A DNA stretch of 13,874 nucleotides. Source: Desulfuromonadaceae bacterium (GTDB taxonomy: Bacteria; Desulfobacterota; Desulfuromonadia; Desulfuromonadales; SZUA-401). The DNA is taken from NCBI GenBank assembly GCA_003246035.1, contig QKBP01000033.1, forward strand, positions 1 to 13,874, written 5' to 3'. The position numbers and the translations under genes were made by a program. The notes beneath the pieces are model-generated. The model ran no database searches, was not told where the DNA came from, and saw nothing but the letters and a program-made list of their open reading frames with translations. Below are positions 8,570-13,874 of the stretch, one piece after another (position 1 is the stretch's first letter; each line of letters begins with the position of its first letter).

Positions 8570-10917
8570 CGAAAACGCCCCTTTTTCCACCGTGTTACAC
8601 GCCATTCACCGCCATCCGTTGCAAGCCTGAGGGTCCCCTCAAGGTCCGTACGCCAGAGCGGAACACCGGCAGCCTCGCAACTCGCCAGTGTCGCGTCGTG
8701 CGGAAGACCGTAGCGATTCCCCTTTCCGGCGCTGACAACGGCCAGTCGCGGCGCGAACGCCGCCAGCAGGGCCGCGGGATCCGAGTGACGACTTCCGTGG
8801 TGTGGGAGCTTGAGCAGGGTCACGGGGCCTCCCGGAGGGTTGGCCAGCAACTGATGCACGCCATCGCGCTCGAGATCACCGCCGAGCAGAACACCCTGGT
8901 CTCCGCAGGTCGCATAGGCGACCAGGGAGCGATCGTTTTCGTTCCCCCCGCGAGGGGGCGCATAGAGCTGCAGGGGGTGCAGACCTTGAAAGACCGGCTG
9001 CCAGCCGGGACGGGGTCGTTTCAACGTCAGTTCGCCCGCTGCGACCAGGCGGTGAACAACCTCAGGGAGCTGGCGATCGGCGACAGAGGTCCAGAGGGAC
9101 CGGGCGGGAACATGTTCCAGGAGTGTGCCGAGGCCGAGCAGATGATCGGGGTGGGCGTGGGTAAGGACCACCGCCTCGAGCTGGCTCACCCCGAGCGTCG
9201 TCAGGGCCGGAACGAGCAGACGCTCCCCGACGTCGAAGTCGCTCCCCGCCAGCCCCCCGGCGTCGATCAGCACGTGGCGACGCCCCTCGAAGCTCAACAG
9301 CAGGGCGTCCCCCTGCCCGACCGAGAAGACCGTCAAGCTCAGTGGGGTACGATCCGGGACCGCCATGGCCAGAACCAGGGCGAATGCGCCGCCAGCCAGC
9401 CAGACCGTTCGGGGGCCGCGCGCCACGACCCAGAACAGCAGACCCACCGTCGCGGCCACGGCGATCAGCTCCACGGGCGAAAGGGACAACTCGACCGCAG
9501 CCAGGCCAGGCCAGGAGAGCAGGTGTTCCGCGAGCGCGAGCAGCCGCTCGAGCAGGTACCCGCACCCCGTGAAGGCGAGGCCGGCGAGAGCAGGCCACCA
9601 CGGAGCCAGCAGGATGCCGAGCAGCGCCAACGGCAGAGCCACCAGCGAGACCAGAGGCACGGCCAGCAGGTTGGCTGGTACCCCGGCGGGGGCGAACAGG
9701 CCGAAGTGCCAGAGCACCAGGGGGAGCGTCGCCAGCGTCGCGGTCAGGCTGGTCGCGACCAGGCCGGCCGGGTAGCGCAGCCACACCGGGAGCCTTAGCA
9801 GGCATGGCTGGAGGCGGGGCATGACCGTCAGCAGCGCGGCTGCCGCCGCGAAAGAGAGCTGGAAAGAGGCCTCGTAAACCAGCAGCGGGTCAAGGAGCAG
9901 GAGGATAAAGGCGATCGCCGCCAGCAGCCGCAGCGGAGCTATCCGGCGCAGCGAGGCGAGCAGCAGCGCCCCGAGCGCCAGCGCCAGGAAAGCCCGCCAG
10001 GACGAGACCGCGCCGCCGCTCAGCTCGAGATAGAGGAAGAGCGGAGGGACCAGCAGCAGCGGCAGAAGGCGCCGCGGCGAAGCACGCTCGAGCAGCCACG
10101 GGATACGTCGCCACAGCCAGAGGCCGGTGACATAGAGGGCGGCCGCAACCAGTCCGAAGTGGAGTCCCGAGATCGCGAACAGGTGCGAGATCCCGCCGGC
10201 CGCGAGCAGCTCCCGTTGCTCACGTGAAACCCCGGCCCTCTCCCCCTGGGCCAGGGCGCGCACCAACCCGGCCAACTGAGGAGCCTCGACGAACGCAGCA
10301 TCGATGACCTGCGCGTTGACGTGCCGCCAGCGCTCGACCAGGGTCGGCTTGCGGCGAACGGCGAGGCGAGCGACGCCGTCGTGATGGCGAAGGGACGCGA
10401 CCACGTGGATCCCGCGGCGGGCGAGGTAACGCGGATAGTCGAACTCGCCGGGCGTCCCGAACTGCTGCGGACGCCGCAAGCGGGCCGAAAACACTAGGCG
10501 ATCACCGACCGTAAAAGGTGGCTGGGGAGACTCGAGGTAAAGCCGCAGACGTCCACGGGCTGCCACCTCCAGGCCACGGCTGACGAGACGCTCGCTCTCC
10601 AGGTCGAGGTAGGGCATGCCGCTCGCGGCCCGGCCCACCTCGAGGACCTCGGCGGTCAGAGAGACCCGTTCCGCGCCGCAGAAGCGATGCAGGCCCTGCG
10701 GGTCGTCCGGGGGGCGTCCCGCCGCTTCCGCGAGAACCAGAGCCAGCAGCACCATGCCTCCCCAGGCCAGAGCATCGCCCCCGCGGCGTGGTGCGGCCAG
10801 GGCAAGGCCCAACAGCAGAACGGCAGCCAGGGCAGTAGACAGCAGGTCAGGCAGAAGGACGTAAGGGCTGATCAGGAGTCCCGCCACCAGGGCTGAAAGG
10901 AGAGGCGGCAGGGTCAT
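8566..10917 (-). CDS. comEC: ComEC/Rec2-family DNA internalisation protein
   Basis: The product has 783 residues, the usual size for full-length ComEC, which forms the inner-membrane channel for single-stranded DNA during natural transformation. N-terminal membrane helices (about 5-65) are followed by a soluble DUF4131/OB-like region (about 75-190, including TPGEFDYPRYLARRGIH). The competence membrane domain (about 210-500) carries GISHLFAISGLHFGL (242-256) and YEASFQLSFAAA (348-359). The C-terminal metallo-beta-lactamase-like domain (about 525-770) has VGQGDALL (533-540), THAHPDHLLGLG (586-597), GGDLE (679-683) and LKLPHHGSRHSDP (702-714), so the metal-binding residues of the putative nuclease are present. 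The ATG at 10917 lies 6 nt after the stop of the upstream gene and has no clear Shine-Dalgarno, which suggests translational coupling. No other competence gene is visible nearby. Confidence 0.95.
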   Translation of the reverse strand: MTLPPLLSALVAGLLISPYVLLPDLLSTALAAVLLLGLALAAPRRGGDALAWGGMVLLALVLAEAAGRPPDDPQGLHRFCGAERVSLTAEVLEVGRAASGMPYLDLESERLVSRGLEVAARGRLRLYLESPQPPFTVGDRLVFSARLRRPQQFGTPGEFDYPRYLARRGIHVVASLRHHDGVARLAVRRKPTLVERWRHVNAQVIDAAFVEAPQLAGLVRALAQGERAGVSREQRELLAAGGISHLFAISGLHFGLVAAALYVTGLWLWRRIPWLLERASPRRLLPLLLVPPLFLYLELSGGAVSSWRAFLALALGALLLASLRRIAPLRLLAAIAFILLLLDPLLVYEASFQLSFAAAAALLTVMPRLQPCLLRLPVWLRYPAGLVATSLTATLATLPLVLWHFGLFAPAGVPANLLAVPLVSLVALPLALLGILLAPWWPALAGLAFTGCGYLLERLLALAEHLLSWPGLAAVELSLSPVELIAVAATVGLLFWVVARGPRTVWLAGGAFALVLAMAVPDRTPLSLTVFSVGQGDALLLSFEGRRHVLIDAGGLAGSDFDVGERLLVPALTTLGVSQLEAVVLTHAHPDHLLGLGTLLEHVPARSLWTSVADRQLPEVVHRLVAAGELTLKRPRPGWQPVFQGLHPLQLYAPPRGGNENDRSLVAYATCGDQGVLLGGDLERDGVHQLLANPPGGPVTLLKLPHHGSRHSDPAALLAAFAPRLAVVSAGKGNRYGLPHDATLASCEAAGVPLWRTDLEGTLRLATDGGEWRVTRWKKGRFR

Positions 10918-10926
10918 GCAGGGTCA
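10907..10926. repeat. Imperfect 10-bp tandem repeat at the junction of the exported-protein gene and comEC
   Basis: On the plus strand GGCAGGGTCA is followed directly by TGCAGGGTCA (9 of 10 identical). The repeat spans the stop of the upstream gene and the start codon of comEC. It may be a small duplication that set the spacing between the two genes, or chance in GC-rich sequence. Confidence 0.45.
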
Positions 10927-12051
10927 GCGGCGGGGAGCGAGTTGGACCAGCAGGGCGAGCAGGGCGTCGAGCTGCTCGGTGGTCGCCGGTCCGTCCTGCG
11001 CCGCCAGCCCCGTGAGCCTCAGAAACGCGAGGGGGGTGCTCCGAAACCCCTCGAAGGTCAGGCGATCGACCCCGCAGCGGGGGGGGAGATACACGGTCAG
11101 GCGCTGTCCGGGGACGAGGTGGAGAGGGCCAAGGTCCGCCTCCATCAGATAAGGTTTGACCTCAACCTCCCGTTCCAGGAGCCCGGGGATCTCGACCCGC
11201 AGAGGCCGCTCCCCCATCCCCCTCAGGGACAGGCGATACACCCCCTCGGGGACCTCGAGCGTCAGCGACAGCCGCCCGTCAAGGTTGCCGGCACGGACCC
11301 AGCTCCCCCCGTCCGGCTCGCCGAGGTGGCGAATGTCGGTGATCACGGCCCCCTCGAACAGCTTCCCGGCCTCGGCCTGGTAAACCACCGGCTGCCCGCT
11401 CGGGACCAGGGCATCCTCCAGGGCGAGCAGCTGGCTGGCGGTCACCGCCAGGTCGCTCAGCCGCAAGGGGGTGTCAGGCTGCCATCCTCCCCGCGGAGAG
11501 ATCGGCGGCAGCTGAGGGGCGCTCAGCTCCAGATAGTCGACGGCACCGTCGATCGGGAGTCGAAGCAGGACATCGTGCAGGCCGGCCTCGAGGGTGATCT
11601 CCCCGAGCCGCTTGTCCTCGAACATCTCGCCGGCGTCGGTCGCGAAGGACTGGCCGGCGATCTCGACGCTGTGCCCCGGGCGGCGCAGGCGGATGGTCAC
11701 CTCGAAGGTTCCGCCGATCGGCACCAGGATCTGCAGGTGGGCGGTAGTCGGACGGGAGATGCCGCTCAGCCAGGCCTCGCCGCTGCAGTAACCGTACGCC
11801 CGGTATTTCTTGACCGACACCAGGTCGTCGGGACGGCAGAGCGCCTCGGCCTCGTAACGGTAAGTGCGTCGTCCCGAGAGAATGCGCAGGTAATCGTCGT
11901 CATCCGGCTCGTCGGGGAGCCCGAACGACCAGCCGAGCCCCTCGACCAGCCCGACCATCCAGTCTCGCTGAAGCAAGGAGGAAGGTTGGGCATGCAGCGT
12001 CGAGGCGAGCTGCAGCAGGATCAGACTGACGAGGACGAGATATCGGGTCAC
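10924..12051 (-). CDS. Exported protein with two CBM6/35-like beta-sandwich domains
   Basis: I do not recognise a named family. With the start chosen here the product has 375 residues and begins with a clear signal peptide (VTRYLVLVSLILLQLASTLHA, cleavage near residue 21). Residues about 66-178 and about 223-337 look like two copies of one fold. Each opens with a Tyr-x-Ala-Glu motif (YEAEALCRPDD; YQAEAGKLFEG). Each continues through beta-rich segments typical of carbohydrate-binding modules of the CBM6/35 type (HLQILVPIGGTFEVTIRL; LSLTLEVPEGVYRLSLRG) and ends in VDYLELS or VDRLTFEG. No catalytic domain is present. The GTG at 12051-12049 is preferred because GGGAGG lies 5 nt upstream and the signal peptide begins there; the frame is open to 12135, but that extension is not signal-like. 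The gene precedes comEC by 6 bp and is divergent from the permease gene. Polysaccharide or envelope binding is inferred. Confidence 0.7.
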   Translation of the reverse strand: MTRYLVLVSLILLQLASTLHAQPSSLLQRDWMVGLVEGLGWSFGLPDEPDDDDYLRILSGRRTYRYEAEALCRPDDLVSVKKYRAYGYCSGEAWLSGISRPTTAHLQILVPIGGTFEVTIRLRRPGHSVEIAGQSFATDAGEMFEDKRLGEITLEAGLHDVLLRLPIDGAVDYLELSAPQLPPISPRGGWQPDTPLRLSDLAVTASQLLALEDALVPSGQPVVYQAEAGKLFEGAVITDIRHLGEPDGGSWVRAGNLDGRLSLTLEVPEGVYRLSLRGMGERPLRVEIPGLLEREVEVKPYLMEADLGPLHLVPGQRLTVYLPPRCGVDRLTFEGFRSTPLAFLRLTGLAAQDGPATTEQLDALLALLVQLAPRR

Positions 12052-12124
12052 ACATGCCTCCCGGAGGGTATACGAACGGCTCAAGCCTAGCATACCGACA
12101 GGGGGTTGCCTAGAGGCGACGACG

Positions 12125-12154
12125 TTGCCCGGCATGTCCGGATCGTGCTATAGC
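12125..12154 (+). promoter_or_regulatory. Candidate promoter of the NCS2-type permease gene
   Basis: TTGCCC (12125-12130) and TATAGC (12149-12154) are separated by 18 bp. A TGC just before the -10 makes it an extended -10 element. The expected start is near 12161, leaving a leader of about 30 nt, too short for a purine riboswitch. I could not assign a convincing promoter for the divergent minus-strand gene in the same 141-bp gap. Confidence 0.45.
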
Positions 12155-12192
12155 TGCGCACGCAGATCAGCACTCGCACCAGGAGCCCTCCC

Positions 12193-13734
12193 ATGCACCG
12201 TCCCCCTGTCCGCTGGTACGCCATCGGCGACCTGAATGCCTTCTTCGGCCTGATGCTCGACAACATGTCCGACCTGGTCCTGCTCGCCGCGATCCTCACC
12301 GGGGTGTTCGGAATGCCGGGAGACCTGGTCCTGTATCGCATGATCCCCGGCAGCGCCATGGGTGTCCTAGCCGGCGACCTGCTCTACACCTGGATGGCGG
12401 TCCGCCTCGCCCGCCGCGAGGGGCGCGACGATGTGACCGCCATGCCCCTCGGCCTCGACACCCCGTCGACCTTCGGCATGGCCTTCGGAGTGATCGGCCC
12501 GTGCTACCTCTCCAGCGGCGACGCCACCCTCACCTGGCAGGTGGCCATGGCGGTCATCGTCTGCATGGGGATGTTCAAGATCGCTGCGAGCTTCTGCGGT
12601 CCGGCGATCCGCCGCGCCGTACCCCGTGCCGGCCTGCTCGGCAGCATCGCCGCCGTCGCCCTGCTGCTGATCGCCTACCTCCCGACCCTCAAGCTGTTCG
12701 AATCACCGGTCGTCGGCTTCCTCTCGTTGGTCATCGTGCTGGTCGCGCTGGTCGCGCGCATCCGTCTCCCGCTGCGCCTCCCCGGGGCGCTGGCCGGAAT
12801 CCTGGTCGGGAGCCTGGCCTACTACGTCCTCGGCGCGCTGGAGATGCTCCCGACCGCCCTCCACGCCGTACATGCGCCCCGGTGGCAACTGGCCATCCCC
12901 TGGCCGACCCTCGCGTTCCTTCCGGGCCTGTCCGAAGCCCTCCCCTACCTGCCGCTGGCCCTCCCCTTCGCCCTCGCCACGGTGGTCGGCGGGGTCGACG
13001 TCACCGAGAGCGCTGCGGCCGCCGGTGACAACTACCATACTCGCGACATTTTGCTGGTCGAGGGAGGAGCCACCCTGCTCGCCGGGCTGTGCGGCGGGGT
13101 GATCCAGTCGACCCCCTACATCGGCCACCCGGCCTACAAGGAGATGGGGGGGCGCTCAGGGTACACGCTGGCGACCGCCCTGTTCATCGGGATGGGAGGC
13201 ATCTTCGGCTATCTCGGCTTCTTCGTCGACCTGATCCCCGAAGCCGCCGCGGCCCCGATCCTGATCTTCATCGGCATCGAAATCACCGCTCAGGCTTTCG
13301 AGGTCACGCCCCAGCGCCATTTCAAGGCGATCGCGCTCGCCTTCCTCCCGGCCGTCGCTTACCTCGTCAACATCGAATTCGGCCTGGTGCTCGGCCACCT
13401 CGGCAAAAGCGGCGCCGATCTGAGCGGCGACATGGCTGCCACCTGGCAGGCGACCCTGCTGCTCGGCAACGGCTTCATCGTCACCTCGCTGCTCTGGGGG
13501 GCGGCCTTTGCCGCCCTGCTCGACCGATCACTGGCGCGAAGCGCCGCCTGGCTGGGAGGCTGTGCCCTGCTGACCCTGTGCGGCGTCATCCACTCGCCGT
13601 TCCCCTCCGGGGCGCTGTTCTGGCCCTGGCAGGCCCCCGCCGCAATCGCCTGGCATATCGCGGCCGGCTACGCGGTCATGGCCGGAATTCTTGTCGCGCT
13701 CTCGCCGGGGGCGAAAATGGCGGCACAGGCCTGA
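12193..13734 (+). CDS. NCS2/AzgA-type permease (xanthine/uracil permease-related), substrate unknown
   Basis: The product has 513 residues and is almost entirely hydrophobic, with roughly 12-14 membrane segments, so it is an inner-membrane transporter. The overall pattern fits the nucleobase-cation symporter-2 superfamily (UraA fold). MPLGLDTPSTFG (84-95) sits where AzgA-type proteins have their third helix. DVTESAAAAGDNYHTR (269-284), followed by an EGG segment and GGVIQSTPYIGHPAYKEMGG (301-320), forms the helix-8 to helix-10 core. The core differs from classical xanthine or uracil permeases, so a purine or pyrimidine substrate is only a family-level guess. The ATG at 12193 has AGGAG 7 nt upstream. 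It is the first plus-strand gene in the window; no purine-metabolism genes are adjacent. Confidence 0.8.
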   Translation: MHRPPVRWYAIGDLNAFFGLMLDNMSDLVLLAAILTGVFGMPGDLVLYRMIPGSAMGVLAGDLLYTWMAVRLARREGRDDVTAMPLGLDTPSTFGMAFGVIGPCYLSSGDATLTWQVAMAVIVCMGMFKIAASFCGPAIRRAVPRAGLLGSIAAVALLLIAYLPTLKLFESPVVGFLSLVIVLVALVARIRLPLRLPGALAGILVGSLAYYVLGALEMLPTALHAVHAPRWQLAIPWPTLAFLPGLSEALPYLPLALPFALATVVGGVDVTESAAAAGDNYHTRDILLVEGGATLLAGLCGGVIQSTPYIGHPAYKEMGGRSGYTLATALFIGMGGIFGYLGFFVDLIPEAAAAPILIFIGIEITAQAFEVTPQRHFKAIALAFLPAVAYLVNIEFGLVLGHLGKSGADLSGDMAATWQATLLLGNGFIVTSLLWGAAFAALLDRSLARSAAWLGGCALLTLCGVIHSPFPSGALFWPWQAPAAIAWHIAAGYAVMAGILVALSPGAKMAAQA

Positions 13735-13740
13735 AACCCC

Positions 13741-13768
13741 TTGCATCGTTTTTCCAGACCGTTATCAT
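13741..13768 (+). promoter_or_regulatory. Candidate promoter of the response regulator gene at the right edge
   Basis: TTGCAT (13741-13746) and TATCAT (13763-13768, 5/6 match) are separated by 16 bp in the 68-bp gap after the permease stop. The -35 match is weak. No terminator is evident after the permease gene, so readthrough is also possible. Confidence 0.4.
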
Positions 13769-13802
13769 TGTCGGGTTCCGAAACCGTTCCGGGAGACGCT
13801 GT

Positions 13803-13874
13803 ATGCCACAGAAATCGATCCTGCTTGTCGACGACCTCGAATTCTTCCTCGACACCGAGAGGGAGTTTCTCAAG
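13803..13874 (+). CDS. Response regulator receiver domain (N-terminal 24 residues, partial)
   Basis: Only the first 24 codons are inside the window. They read MPQKSILLVDDLEFFLDTER and then EFLK. The first beta strand ILLVDD with its acidic pair (D10, D11) is the hallmark of CheY-like receiver domains. The output domain is not visible. The ATG has GGGAG about 8 nt upstream. Confidence 0.82.
   Translation, partial: MPQKSILLVDDLEFFLDTEREFLK

Noticed and set aside
12052..12135. N-terminal extension of the CBM-like protein starting at 12135
   Set aside because: The extra residues are not signal-like and would bury the signal peptide, whereas the GTG at 12051 has a good ribosome site.
12052..12192. 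Purine riboswitch upstream of the permease gene
   Set aside because: The predicted leader is only about 30 nt and shows no aptamer-like stems.

Overview
The window is GC-rich, densely packed bacterial chromosome. It suggests a Desulfuromonadales/Geobacter-like deltaproteobacterium. This rests on the combination of a monomeric-type isocitrate dehydrogenase, adjacent hisS and aspS, a LysM lipoprotein, a REC-GGDEF response regulator and a large exported TPR protein. The placement is an inference from gene content; no rRNA or other taxonomic marker is present. I see no mobile element, CRISPR array, tRNA or rRNA.

Layout. From the left edge to about 12.05 kb every gene is on the minus strand, so transcription runs right to left. 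In transcription order: (a) an exported protein with two carbohydrate-binding-module-like (CBM) domains, followed by comEC (DNA uptake channel); (b) a strong promoter, then a REC-GAF-GGDEF regulator, an 825-residue TPR protein and a small membrane protein, joined by 4-bp overlaps; (c) hisS; (d) a strong promoter, then aspS and a LysM lipoprotein, closed by a clear Rho-independent terminator; (e) a promoter with an overlapping palindrome, then icd (monomeric NADP-isocitrate dehydrogenase), which runs off the left edge. Right of about 12.05 kb the strand switches: an NCS2/AzgA-type permease is divergent from group (a), and a response-regulator receiver domain begins at the right edge.

Most notable points. 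The aspS reading frame is broken at 1365-1373. The pattern fits a deletion of about 41 bp between two 9-bp direct repeats: about 11 conserved residues are lost and class II motif 3 falls out of frame. The shifted frame has no stop and runs on into the lipoprotein gene, giving an artificial 802-codon open frame that an automatic annotator could report as one protein. A second, smaller break is likely in the small membrane-protein gene, where a G5 run (4461-4465) appears to lack one G. aspS is normally essential, so either this is an assembly or consensus error, or the genome has another AspRS. The icd control region (223-402) is compact and structured: a near-consensus promoter, a 15-bp palindrome over the -10 element, a strong GC hairpin in the leader, and a second inverted repeat inside a possible second promoter.

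How the genes relate. Groups (c) to (e) are core functions: translation, the cell envelope and the TCA cycle. Group (b) looks like a cyclic-di-GMP signalling output placed upstream of an envelope TPR scaffold of unknown role. I found no clear new multi-gene defence or biosynthetic system. The least-explained genes are the CBM-like exported protein, the TPR protein and the small membrane protein.
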